Assembly: GCF_011762005.1 (NCBI RefSeq) | Contig: NZ_JAASQU010000004.1 | Span: 186,001-250,000 of the forward strand | DNA: 64,000 nucleotides | From: Qipengyuania flava | GTDB taxonomy: Bacteria > Pseudomonadota > Alphaproteobacteria > Sphingomonadales > Sphingomonadaceae | Direction of reading: 5' to 3' | Shown: positions 8,912-16,717 of the stretch, one piece after another | Numbering within the stretch: the stretch's first letter is position 1 | How the letters are laid out: each line of letters starts with the position of its first letter | The notes under the pieces: model-generated | Database searches by the model: none | What the model was told of the DNA's origin: nothing | The model's input: only the letters and a program-made list of their open reading frames with translations | Made by a program: the position numbers and the translations under genes

Positions 8912-8942
8912 GGTCACGAACCGACAAAAACTGTCACGAACC
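8912..8942. repeat. Direct repeat GTCACGAACC, 20-bp period
   Basis: GTCACGAACC occurs at 8913-8922 and again, identical, at 8933-8942. The 20-bp period is about two helical turns, so a dimeric regulator could bind both on one face. It stands about 70-100 bp before the start of the lipoprotein gene and is a likely control site for it. Confidence 0.55.
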
Positions 8943-9013
8943 ATCCCTAGCGGACGAGTCGCGATCACGAATTCGCATTTCGATTCATCCGGTTTTTGAG
9001 GGGACCGTTACCC

Positions 9014-10582
9014 GTGACCAATTTCCATCGTTCGCTCGTCCTCGGCTGCTCCGCACTGGCTCTCGCCAGCTGCGGTGCCGACGAAATCGTCTCGCCGGGC
9101 ACCGGCGGTGACGTCATCATCAACAATCCGCCCGCCACTGCCACGCCGACCCCGACGCCGACCCCGACGTCGACGCTGGTGACGCCGGCGGCCGGCTGCC
9201 CGACCATTTCGGACCCTGTCGGCCTGACCGACGACAACACCATCACCGGCCCGACCGGCGAATATCGCGTCTGCACCCTGCCCGCGCGCTTCACCGCTTC
9301 CTCGACCCTCCCCTATGTCGAAGGCCTTCTCTACCGCATCAACGGCCGCGTCGACGTCGGCACCGATGGCGGTGCAGCCGATACCGGCGCCGATACGGAT
9401 GTCGAACTGACCATCGAACCGGGCGTGATCCTGTTCTCGTCGGGTTCGGGCTGGCTCAACGTCAACCGCGGCAACACGATCGACGCGAACGGCACCGCCG
9501 ACCGCCCGATCGTCTTCACCAGCCGCGATAACGTCCTCGGCCTCAACAACGCCAACTCGTCGGGTCAGTGGGGCGGCGTCGTCCTGTCGGGCCGCGCCCC
9601 GGTCACCGACTGCATCGCGCCGGGCGCCACGCCGGGCACCACCGCCTGCGAACGCCAGGTCGAAGGCGCGGCGCAGCCCGCACTGTTCGGCGGCGCCACC
9701 GTCAACGACAGCTCGGGCAGCATGAGCTATGTGCAGATCCGCTATTCGGGCTTCGTCCTCTCGGGCGACAGCGAACTGCAGGCGCTGACCACCGGCGGCA
9801 CCGGCACCGGCACGCAGCTGAGCAACATCATGAGCTACAACAGCTCGGATGACGGCGTCGAATTCTTCGGTGGCCAGTTCAACCTGCGCAATCTGATCGT
9901 CGTCGGCGCGGAAGACGACAGCCTCGACACCGACACCGGCGTCAAGGTCGACATGCAGAACGTGATCGCGATCCAGCGCCCCGGCGTCGGCGACACGATC
10001 ATCGAGGCTGACTCCTCGAACGGTCTGGAAGAAGACACCCCGCGCCAGAACACGCGCATCTCGAACGCGACCTTCATCGCCAACAGCGGCACCGGCGACC
10101 AGGCCATCCGCATCCGCGGCTTCGCCGACTACACGATCGTCAACTCGATCCTGGTCGACAACGAAGGCTCGACGCCGTGCCTGCGCATCGACAACACCGA
10201 AACGCTCAACCGCGCAGCCAATGCCGCGATCGACGAAGCCGGCCCGGTCGTCTTCAACTCGTTCGCGCTCGATTGCTCGGTCGACTTCCGCGACAGCTCG
10301 GGTGGCGTGACCGCCGCGCAGATCGAAACCCGCTTCAACGCCGGTTCGAACAATGACGCGGACTTCACCAACACGCTGACCATGGGCTTCGTGAACGGTT
10401 CGAACGAAGACGGCGTCGCCGTGTTCGACCCGACCGGGATTTCGTCCTTCTTCCAGCTGCCGACCAGCATCGGTGCCGTCTACGCCGGCAATGACAGCTG
10501 GATCCAGGGCTGGACCTGCAACTCGGCCACGGTGACCTTCGACGCCGCGGTGTCCGACTGCACCAGCCTGCCGGTCTACTAA
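9014..10582 (+). CDS. Large repeat-rich lipoprotein, possibly beta-helical and surface exposed
   Basis: A 522-residue protein. The start is a GTG at 9014 with GAGGGGA upstream. The signal peptide ends in LALASC, a lipobox, so the mature protein begins with a lipidated Cys. A Pro/Thr linker (ATPTPTPTPTST) then leads to a long region of short beta-strand-like repeats (for example TIEPGVILFSSGSGWLNVNR), rich in Gly, Asn, Asp and Ser, as in right-handed beta-helix proteins. It contains several Cys and no recognised catalytic motif. It precedes a TonB-dependent receptor by 127 bp, so it may be that receptor's lipoprotein partner, by analogy with SusC/SusD-type pairs. That role is inferred. Confidence 0.75.
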   Translation: MTNFHRSLVLGCSALALASCGADEIVSPGTGGDVIINNPPATATPTPTPTPTSTLVTPAAGCPTISDPVGLTDDNTITGPTGEYRVCTLPARFTASSTLPYVEGLLYRINGRVDVGTDGGAADTGADTDVELTIEPGVILFSSGSGWLNVNRGNTIDANGTADRPIVFTSRDNVLGLNNANSSGQWGGVVLSGRAPVTDCIAPGATPGTTACERQVEGAAQPALFGGATVNDSSGSMSYVQIRYSGFVLSGDSELQALTTGGTGTGTQLSNIMSYNSSDDGVEFFGGQFNLRNLIVVGAEDDSLDTDTGVKVDMQNVIAIQRPGVGDTIIEADSSNGLEEDTPRQNTRISNATFIANSGTGDQAIRIRGFADYTIVNSILVDNEGSTPCLRIDNTETLNRAANAAIDEAGPVVFNSFALDCSVDFRDSSGGVTAAQIETRFNAGSNNDADFTNTLTMGFVNGSNEDGVAVFDPTGISSFFQLPTSIGAVYAGNDSWIQGWTCNSATVTFDAAVSDCTSLPVY

Positions 10583-10593
10583 TCGGCCAGACG

Positions 10594-10630
10594 GGCCGCG
10601 GGGCGTGCACATCATGCGCGTCCCGCGGCC
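10594..10630 (+). terminator. Hairpin after the lipoprotein gene
   Basis: A 9-bp GC-only stem (10594-10602 with 10622-10630) is followed by a pyrimidine-rich stretch (TTCTTCGCATTTTC) but not a clean T run. It could be a partial terminator that lowers expression of the receptor gene relative to the lipoprotein, or an RNA-stabilising 3' structure. Confidence 0.5.
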
Positions 10631-10709
10631 TTCTTCGCATTTTCGCACTGGAGCCGGACAGCGGCTCCCACCCAGTTTTTAAGGCCTGAACATGAGGGGG
10701 TCTCGAACC

Positions 10710-13460
10710 ATGTCGACCGGCAAGCAGCTTTCCGCGCTGCTCCTGCTCACCACCGCGCTCACATTTCCTGCCGGCGCCGCTTTCGCCCAGGATGCGAGCA
10801 CGGGCGCCGAAGGCGTACCCGCCGAAGAAGATCCCGCGACCGACGCCGTGATGGCGCAAGAGGCCGAGGGCATCGACGACACGCCGCAGGAGGAAGCGTT
10901 CGAGCAAACCGAGATCTCGGTCCCGGGCGGCGCGATCGTGGTCACCGGGCGCCGTCGCCAGGACGTCACCCGCGCCTCGTCGCAGGTCGTCTCGGTGCTC
11001 GACAGCGCCAGCATCGCGCGCACGGGCGAAGGCGACATAGCCGGCGCGCTGACCCGCGTGACCGGCCTGTCGACCGTCGGCAATGGCCTCGTCTATGTCC
11101 GCGGCCTCGGCGATCGCTACTCGCTCGCGCTGCTCAACGGCTTGCCGCTGCCTTCGCCCCAGCCGCTCAGCCGCGTGGTCCCGCTCGACATCTTCCCGAC
11201 CAGCGTCATCGCCTCCAGCCTCGTCCAGAAGACCTATTCGGCCAACTTCCCCGGCGAATTCGGCGGCGGGGTCATCAATCTCACCACCCGCGCCGTGCCC
11301 GATGAAAGCTTCGTCAAGGTCAGCGCGGGTGTCTCGGGCGATACCGAAACCACCTTCGGCACGGGCTACACCTATTTCGGCTCGGATTACGACTGGTTCG
11401 GCTTCGACGACGGACGCCGCGATCCCGGCCCAGTGCTGCAGAGCTTCCTCGACAGCGGCCAGTCGATCAACGATCCGGACGTGGACCAGCAGGCGATCCT
11501 GACCGAGCTGGGCGATCCCAACCTGATCCTGCTGCAGAGCACCGACGAGCTGCCCGTCAACTGGTCGGGCGGCATCACCGCCGGCACGAGCGTGGACGTG
11601 TTCGCCGACGGGCGGTTCGGCGTCATCGCCACCGCTTCGCTCAGCAACAAGTACCGCAATCGCTACATCACCCGCCAGGCGGCACTGAACGGCGATCTCG
11701 ATCTCGACCAGACGGGCAACCAGTTCCAGACCGACCAGCGCATGCTCGCCAATGTCATGCTCGGCTTCGGTCTCGAGGTCGGCGAACACCGCTTCCGCCT
11801 GACCAATCTCTACATCCGCGATTCGCTCAAGCGCGCCTCGCTCGCGCAGATCTCCGATCTGACCGACGACGATGACGACCTGATCCAGAACACCGCCTGG
11901 TACGAACGCCAGCTGTTCGACACACAGTTCGTCGGCGAACTCGAATTCGGCGATCTCTCGGTCGATCTGCGCGCAGGCTATGCGCAGACCCAGCGCGAAG
12001 CCCCCAATGAATGGGAATTCACCTATTCGCGCGATCTCAACCCCAGCGGCGGGCTCGACGACGTCTATCTCAACATCCAGAACGGCGGCCAGCGCGGCCG
12101 CACGACGGTGGCCTTCTCGAATCTGACCGAGGACCTCTATTACGGCGGTCTCGATGTCAGCTACCAGCTCGCGAACTGGCTCGGCGTGACGCTGGGCGGT
12201 GCCTATACCGACACCGACCGGCTTTCGCGCCGCCGCGAGTTCGACATCCGCACCACGGGTGACTACCCGATCGCCTTCGGCGCCTTCCGGCCCGACAATC
12301 TGCTCGGCGATGCGCTGATCTCGCTCGGCTACGACACCGAAGCGCAGACCGCGGCGGGGATCGGTCCGTTCTCCTACACGATCATCGACACCACCGCGGC
12401 CGACCCGGCCTTCTCGGCGGGGCTCGAGATCAAGGCAGGCTATGTCCAGGCGCGAGTCGAACCGGTTGCGGGCATCGCGCTCGACGCGGGCGTGCGCTAC
12501 GAGGACGCGACGCAGGAAGTCGTCCCGCTCGGCCTCGACGGCCTGCCCAGCGGCTCGGCCAATGCCACGCTGCTGAGCAACGATTACTGGCTGCCTGCTG
12601 CCACGCTGACCTGGGAAATCGCCGACAGCCTGCAGGCGCGGTTCAACGCGTCGAAGACCATCGCACGCCCCCAATTCCGCGAGCTGATCCTGCAGACCTA
12701 TTACGATCCTGAAAGCAACCGCCAGTTCACCGGCAACCCCGGCCTGGTCGACAGCGAGCTGACCAATTACGAAGCGCGTCTCGAATATTACTGGGGTTCG
12801 GGCAGCAAGTTCAGCCTCGCCGGGTTCTACAAGGACATCGAGAACCCGATCGAAGTGTTCTCGAGCTTCAACGACAACACCGTGGTCAGCCGCTTCGCCA
12901 ATGCGCCGCAGGCCGAGCTCTACGGCGCCGAAGTAGAAGTCCAGTGGAACAAGGATCTCTACACGCTGGGCGAATGGTGGGACAGCAAGCGCTTCGTCGC
13001 GATCGCCAACTACACCTATACCAAATCGGACATCAGCGTGCAGGCGGGCGACCTCGTGAACGTGCCCGAACTGGGCGGCGAACAGGCGGCGACCAACTTC
13101 TTCGAAGACGGCACCGCGCTGACCGGCCAGTCGGACCATATCGCCAACGTGCAGCTGGGACTGGAAGACCTCGACCGGGTCAGCCAGGTCACCTTCCTGT
13201 TCAACTACGGCAGCAAGCGCGTGGTCAGCCGCAGCACGCTGTCACGTCCCGACATCCTCGAGAACCCGGGCCTGACGATCGATTTCGTCGCCCGCCAGGG
13301 GATCGAGCTGGCCGGAGCCGAGCTCGAACTGAAGTTCGAAGCGCGCAACCTGACGGGCCGCGACCATTTCGAATACCAGACCACCGGCACCACGCGGATC
13401 GAGAACAACAGCTACGACGTGGGCCGCAGTTTCAGCTTCTCGGTCTCCGCCGAGTTCTGA
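10710..13460 (+). CDS. TonB-dependent receptor, paired with the upstream lipoprotein
   Basis: A 916-residue outer-membrane receptor. The ATG at 10710 is favoured over 10692 because a GAGGGGG ribosome site lies about 9 nt upstream. It has a signal peptide ending in AAFAQ, an acidic 80-residue N-terminal extension, a plug domain (GGAIVVTGRRRQDVTRAS, VRGLGDRYSLALLNGLPLP) and a long barrel ending in an aromatic residue (FSFSVSAEF), as needed for BAM assembly. The 'GLGDRY...LNGLPLPSP' plug type is common in proteobacterial receptors of unknown ligand. The lipoprotein upstream and the Pho-box-like sites suggest a nutrient-responsive uptake or surface complex; phosphate is a guess. Confidence 0.9.
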   Translation: MSTGKQLSALLLLTTALTFPAGAAFAQDASTGAEGVPAEEDPATDAVMAQEAEGIDDTPQEEAFEQTEISVPGGAIVVTGRRRQDVTRASSQVVSVLDSASIARTGEGDIAGALTRVTGLSTVGNGLVYVRGLGDRYSLALLNGLPLPSPQPLSRVVPLDIFPTSVIASSLVQKTYSANFPGEFGGGVINLTTRAVPDESFVKVSAGVSGDTETTFGTGYTYFGSDYDWFGFDDGRRDPGPVLQSFLDSGQSINDPDVDQQAILTELGDPNLILLQSTDELPVNWSGGITAGTSVDVFADGRFGVIATASLSNKYRNRYITRQAALNGDLDLDQTGNQFQTDQRMLANVMLGFGLEVGEHRFRLTNLYIRDSLKRASLAQISDLTDDDDDLIQNTAWYERQLFDTQFVGELEFGDLSVDLRAGYAQTQREAPNEWEFTYSRDLNPSGGLDDVYLNIQNGGQRGRTTVAFSNLTEDLYYGGLDVSYQLANWLGVTLGGAYTDTDRLSRRREFDIRTTGDYPIAFGAFRPDNLLGDALISLGYDTEAQTAAGIGPFSYTIIDTTAADPAFSAGLEIKAGYVQARVEPVAGIALDAGVRYEDATQEVVPLGLDGLPSGSANATLLSNDYWLPAATLTWEIADSLQARFNASKTIARPQFRELILQTYYDPESNRQFTGNPGLVDSELTNYEARLEYYWGSGSKFSLAGFYKDIENPIEVFSSFNDNTVVSRFANAPQAELYGAEVEVQWNKDLYTLGEWWDSKRFVAIANYTYTKSDISVQAGDLVNVPELGGEQAATNFFEDGTALTGQSDHIANVQLGLEDLDRVSQVTFLFNYGSKRVVSRSTLSRPDILENPGLTIDFVARQGIELAGAELELKFEARNLTGRDHFEYQTTGTTRIENNSYDVGRSFSFSVSAEF

Positions 13461-13482
13461 TCATACCGGATACCCTCGTAGG

Positions 13483-13512
13483 ATAGGGCCGCCCTCGGGC
13501 GGCCCTATTCAT
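13483..13512 (+). terminator. Terminator after the TonB receptor gene
   Basis: A perfect 11-bp stem (13483-13493 with 13498-13508) with a 4-nt loop, followed by a short AT-rich tail (TCATTTA). It lies between the receptor gene and the convergent small gene at 13513-13725, and may serve both strands. Confidence 0.8.
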
Positions 13513-13725
13513 TTACGTGAGGCTCGCTACAGGTCGCATGAGCGCGAGCTTAAGCCGCTCCGCCTTTGCTCGTTCGAACGTTACCTTCTGCGCCATCTCG
13601 GCGAGTCCTCTCCAAGACTTTTCGGCGCGGAGGCTGCGCTGCCTGACATTGTCGAGCGTAGCCGCCTCGGCTTCGAGAGCGGCTTCCTGCGCGCGGGCAG
13701 TGTAAAATTCGAATGACAGTCTCAT
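13513..13725 (-). CDS. Small helical protein, unknown function
   Basis: A 70-residue, highly charged protein (starting MRLSFEFYTARAQEAALEAE, with SWRGLAEMAQKV in the middle) predicted to be almost all helix. The ATG at 13725 is chosen because AGAGAGG sits correctly upstream; the frame runs further to 13806 without a site. The style resembles short hypothetical proteins common in sphingomonads, but no function is known to me. It lies 77 bp downstream of another small gene on the same strand and may be cotranscribed with it. Confidence 0.6.
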   Translation of the reverse strand: MRLSFEFYTARAQEAALEAEAATLDNVRQRSLRAEKSWRGLAEMAQKVTFERAKAERLKLALMRPVASLT

Positions 13726-13802
13726 AGTGTACCTCTCTAAGCCGTGCTCAGATTTGGGTGCCCACTCGCGCGCCGGGTCGCAGAGCACGCGAGAGGAACC
13801 AT

Positions 13803-14102
13803 TCAAACGCTAGGCGATGCTATTACGACGCGAGTCTCGCGACCTTCGCGAGTTGTCGATGGCAATGTGCTCGGGGAACAGAAGGCTGTTTCGGAACCTG
13901 TGTTCAGGATTGCCGCACCGTCAAATTGCGCCTTGCTCCATGCGCAAGCTGCAGCCGCACCCAGACCATGCTGAAACTCACTGATCCGTCCGGCGATGAG
14001 GGACGCTTGCGCAAGTTTGGCGATACGGTCGTCAACGTTCGCAGCACCGACAGCGCCCATCAGGGCTCGCTGATGCTTGGCATATTGCTGGTTCAGATCC
14101 AT
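13803..14102 (-). CDS. Small protein, unknown function
   Basis: A 99-residue protein starting MDLNQQYAKHQRALMGAVGA. The ATG at 14102 has a good AGGAGA site. The first 65 residues look like a compact helical domain (DDRIAKLAQASLIAGRI, then LGAAAACAW). The last 35 residues (SETAFCSPSTLPSTTREGR) look unstructured and could be a read-through extension of a once shorter protein. Function is unknown. It is followed by the 70-residue gene on the same strand. Confidence 0.5.
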   Translation of the reverse strand: MDLNQQYAKHQRALMGAVGAANVDDRIAKLAQASLIAGRISEFQHGLGAAAACAWSKAQFDGAAILNTGSETAFCSPSTLPSTTREGRETRVVIASPSV

Positions 14103-14357
14103 CTAGGTTCTCCTGCTTGGGCGGAGATGCTGGTGCATGGCCGCATGTTCGGTCCGCTGATCAATCGACCATCCCGGCGACGATCCGCCGCAGTTCGGCG
14201 CTCGGCAACGAGCTTGTGCCCGCTCGATCACGTTTGGCGCACAGCGCGGAGTTTGCGCCATAGCGCAACGAAAGTTTGGGGCGCGACGTATCGCGCATGT
14301 TAAGTGCATTCATTGATGTTTTGTCCGGCAGGCTAGCCCGCCGCCTTTACTGATGTC

Positions 14358-14624
14358 TCAGCGCCTGTATCCGCGCTTTCGAGCACCGGCGGGCATTTGC
14401 CCCGGGGTTCGCTCGCGGAAGACGATCCGGCCCTTGGTCAGATCGTAGGGCGTCAGTTCGACATGTACGCGGTCTCCAATGACCGATCGGATTCGGTAGC
14501 GACGCATCTTGCCAGCTGTGTAGCAGATGAGACGGTGCTCATTGTCGAGGACCACGCCAAACCGGCCGTCGGGCAGAATCTCATCGATCGCGCCCTCCAT
14601 CGTAATGAGCTCTTCTTTCGCCAA
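14358..14624 (-). CDS. infA: Divergent translation initiation factor IF-1 paralogue, TTG start
   Basis: An 88-residue OB-fold protein. The C-terminal half carries the IF-1 hallmarks [17 protein letters not shown] and [13 protein letters not shown], and the N-terminus [14 protein letters not shown] aligns with MAKEE of IF-1. The matching start codon is a TTG at 14624 with AAGGGTG upstream; the longer frame to 14753 adds a non-IF-1 segment. Unlike canonical 72-residue IF-1, it ends with a basic tail ([19 protein letters not shown]). IF-1 binds the 30S A site during initiation. This copy is probably a second, specialised IF-1; the housekeeping gene would be elsewhere. Confidence 0.85.
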   Translation of the reverse strand: MAKEELITMEGAIDEILPDGRFGVVLDNEHRLICYTAGKMRRYRIRSVIGDRVHVELTPYDLTKGRIVFRERTPGQMPAGARKRGYRR

Positions 14625-14869
14625 CCAGAACACCCTTGCGTACGAAAAGTCACCCGCACGGACGAATTCCGGTGCGGAGCCAGGAAGGATGAAAGGGATG
14701 TGGTGCCGACAGCGCGCCATAGCGCGGGAGGTGGCAATCAATATCCGTCGCAAACGACGTTAGGCAATTTCTATATAGCAGAGTGCAAAGAAATTACAAT
14801 GCCTAGCGAAAAATAACATGGAAGTTACCGTAGGCATAAAGACCAGCGCAACCGGGCCGGGCAAAGGGG

Positions 14870-14893
14870 GGCGGCAAAGCCTTTGTTGCCGCC
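14870..14893 (-). terminator. Probable weak terminator of the response-regulator gene
   Basis: An 8-bp stem GGCGGCAA/TTGCCGCC (14870-14877 with 14886-14893) lies 5 bp past the stop of the regulator gene. On the minus strand it is followed by CCCCCTTTGCCC, with only a short T run, so termination would be modest. Confidence 0.5.
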
Positions 14894-14898
14894 TATGC

Positions 14899-15576
14899 TC
14901 AATCGTAGCTGTCGTAGACATATCCCAGCGAGCGTACCGTGCGTACGCGTTCGCCCGCGCCGACCTTGCGCAAGGCACGACGCAGGCGGCCGATCCAGAC
15001 GTCGACCGTGCGTTCGTCGATCGGCGGTTCCTGCTTGTCCAGCGCCGCGATCAGGTCGCCGCGCGACAGCACGCGATCGGGGTTTTGTGCGAGGAAATGA
15101 AGGAGGCGGAATTCATTGGGTCTGAGGTCGAGCGCCCGGCCGTTCCAGCGCGCCTGCAGCGCCGCCAGATCGACCAGCAGCGCGCCCAGTTCGAGCCGTT
15201 CGTTCACGCGCGGCTGCGCGCAGCCCATCTGCAGCGCCATCACCCGGTCGAGCACGGTGGTTCGATCAACCGGGCCGACGAGGTAATCGTCCGCTCCTGC
15301 GCGCAGGGCGCGGCGCTTGTCCTCGGCATCATCCTCCTCGAGCACGATGGTGATATGCGCGTCTTCCATGCGCGGGTCCGAGCGCAGCCTGCGGCACATC
15401 TCGAGCCCCGAGAGATCATCCATCACCCAGTCGACAAAGGCGCAGACGGGTCCTTCGACCAGTCGTCGCGGGCCGTCGGGAAAGAGGCGTGCGAAAGCAT
15501 AACGCAGATCGCCATTGTCGAAGTCGGGAAAATCGCCCGCCACCGGGTCGGTCAGGAATATATTGATCGTTCGCAC
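14899..15576 (-). CDS. OmpR/PhoB-family response regulator with atypical receiver
   Basis: A 225-residue regulator with an N-terminal receiver domain (about 1-118) and a C-terminal winged helix (about 130-225) containing LDLRPNEFRLLHFLAQNP and RTVDVWIGRLRRAL. The start is a GTG at 15576. The phosphoacceptor Asp49 (AFVDWVMDDLSG) is present. The usual Thr/Ser is replaced by Glu (IVLEEDD) and the conserved Lys of the DDYLxKP motif by Gly (GADDYLVGPV). Only one Asp of the N-terminal acidic pair is kept. These changes suggest phosphorylation-independent or unusual control. No kinase gene is adjacent. A repeat at 15618-15635 may be its own binding site. Confidence 0.88.
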   Translation of the reverse strand: MRTINIFLTDPVAGDFPDFDNGDLRYAFARLFPDGPRRLVEGPVCAFVDWVMDDLSGLEMCRRLRSDPRMEDAHITIVLEEDDAEDKRRALRAGADDYLVGPVDRTTVLDRVMALQMGCAQPRVNERLELGALLVDLAALQARWNGRALDLRPNEFRLLHFLAQNPDRVLSRGDLIAALDKQEPPIDERTVDVWIGRLRRALRKVGAGERVRTVRSLGYVYDSYD

Positions 15577-15617
15577 GCGGCTGTCACCCCACCAGTCGGG
15601 GCAGCGATGCCGCAGTC

Positions 15618-15635
15618 ATATGACTTGTATGTGAC
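15618..15635 (-). promoter_or_regulatory. 11-bp-spaced direct repeat upstream of the response regulator
   Basis: On the minus strand GTCACAT (15635-15629) and GTCATAT (15624-15618) are direct repeats exactly 11 bp apart. This is the spacing OmpR/PhoB-type dimers recognise. The site lies 42-59 bp before the GTG start of the regulator at 15576, so autoregulation is likely. The GTCA core is shared with the repeats at 8801-8942. Confidence 0.5.
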
Positions 15636-15681
15636 CTCTAAGGCGGGTTTGTAACACTTGGGCGGAAAGGCCCGCTTCGGC

Positions 15682-16704
15682 CTAGCGCGCCACTTGCGTC
15701 AGCGACCAGTCGCGCGGCGCAGTGGAGGCCACGCCGACGGGCGCCTTGGGCAGATAGGGCGCTTCGAGCCGCGCCACTTCCTCGTCGGTCAGGCCAAGCG
15801 TCACCGCCTCGAGTGCCGCGCCGATATGACCCGGCTTGGTCGCGCCGATGATCGGCGCAGTCACGCCCTTGGTGAAATGCCATGCCAGCGCCACCGTCGC
15901 GCGCGATACGCCGCGATCTGCGGCAATCGCCCCGACTGCCTCGACGATCGCGCGGTCGGCATGCTCCTGCTGGCGGTAGAGCAGCTTCCCGAACCCGTCG
16001 GTCTCGCTGCGCACGGTCGTCTCGTCCCAGGCGCGTGCGAGCCGGCCACGCGCCAGCGGGCTCCACGGAATGACCCCCACGCCCTGGTCGGCGCAGAGCG
16101 GCAACATCTCGCGCTCTTCCTCGCGGTAGAGCAGGTTGACGTGGTTCTGCATCGCGATGAAGCGCGTCCAGCCATTGGCGCGCGCGACTTCCTGCGCCTT
16201 GGCGAACTGCCAGGCGAACATCGATGAGGCACCGATGTAGCGCGCCTTTCCCGCCTTCACGATGTCGTGCAGCGCCTCCATCGTTTCCTCGATCGGCGTG
16301 GTATCGTCCCAGCGATGGATCTGGAAGAGATCGACATAGTCCATGCCGAGGCGCGTCAGGCTGTCGTCCACCGCCTGTATCAGCGCCTTGCGCGACAGCC
16401 CGCCGGCGTTGGGGGCCTGCCGCCAGGGCAGGAAGGCCTTGGTCGCCACCACGATCTCGTCGCGCCGCGCGAACTCTGGCAGCAGCCGACCGATGACTTC
16501 CTCCGACGCGCCGAGCGAATACATGTTCGCCGTGTCGAAGAAGTTTATCCCGGCTTCCACCGCCTCGCGAATGAACGGGCGGCTCTCGTCCTCGGACAGC
16601 ACCCAGTCGCCATGCCAGCCCTTGCTGGTATCGCCATAGCTCATGCAGCCGAGGCAGAGCTGCGAAACCTTCAGCCCCGAGTGTCCCAGGTTAACATATT
16701 CCAT
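15682..16704 (-). CDS. Aldo/keto reductase
   Basis: A 340-residue cytoplasmic NADPH-dependent oxidoreductase of the AKR fold. The full catalytic tetrad is visible: Asp57 and Tyr62 (NFFDTANMYS), Lys89 (VATKA) and His130 (DLFQIHRWD). The C-terminal cofactor region includes PIIGATKPGHI. It reduces aldehydes or ketones, substrate unknown. It starts at the ATG at 16704, 13 bp after the SDR stop, and is the last gene of a five-gene minus-strand cluster with SDR, acyl-CoA dehydrogenase, nitronate monooxygenase-like and flavin reductase genes, which points to a catabolic role. Confidence 0.9.
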   Translation of the reverse strand: MEYVNLGHSGLKVSQLCLGCMSYGDTSKGWHGDWVLSEDESRPFIREAVEAGINFFDTANMYSLGASEEVIGRLLPEFARRDEIVVATKAFLPWRQAPNAGGLSRKALIQAVDDSLTRLGMDYVDLFQIHRWDDTTPIEETMEALHDIVKAGKARYIGASSMFAWQFAKAQEVARANGWTRFIAMQNHVNLLYREEEREMLPLCADQGVGVIPWSPLARGRLARAWDETTVRSETDGFGKLLYRQQEHADRAIVEAVGAIAADRGVSRATVALAWHFTKGVTAPIIGATKPGHIGAALEAVTLGLTDEEVARLEAPYLPKAPVGVASTAPRDWSLTQVAR

Positions 16705-16717
16705 CGCTCGGCTCCGT

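Noticed and set aside
9155-9180. Short repeats encoding Pro-Thr, considered as a tandem DNA repeat or CRISPR-like element
   Set aside because: They are in frame and encode a linker after the lipobox; no CRISPR spacers or palindromic repeats exist in the window.
10365-13139. 924-codon open frame on the minus strand opposite the TonB receptor
   Set aside because: Antisense shadow with long Val/Glu/Arg-rich composition and no domain; the plus-strand gene has signal peptide, plug and barrel.
14103-14309. 68-codon open frame upstream of the small gene at 13803-14102
   Set aside because: No ribosome site, Cys/Arg-rich composition and no resemblance to a protein; treated as a 255-bp intergenic stretch in which I see no other feature.
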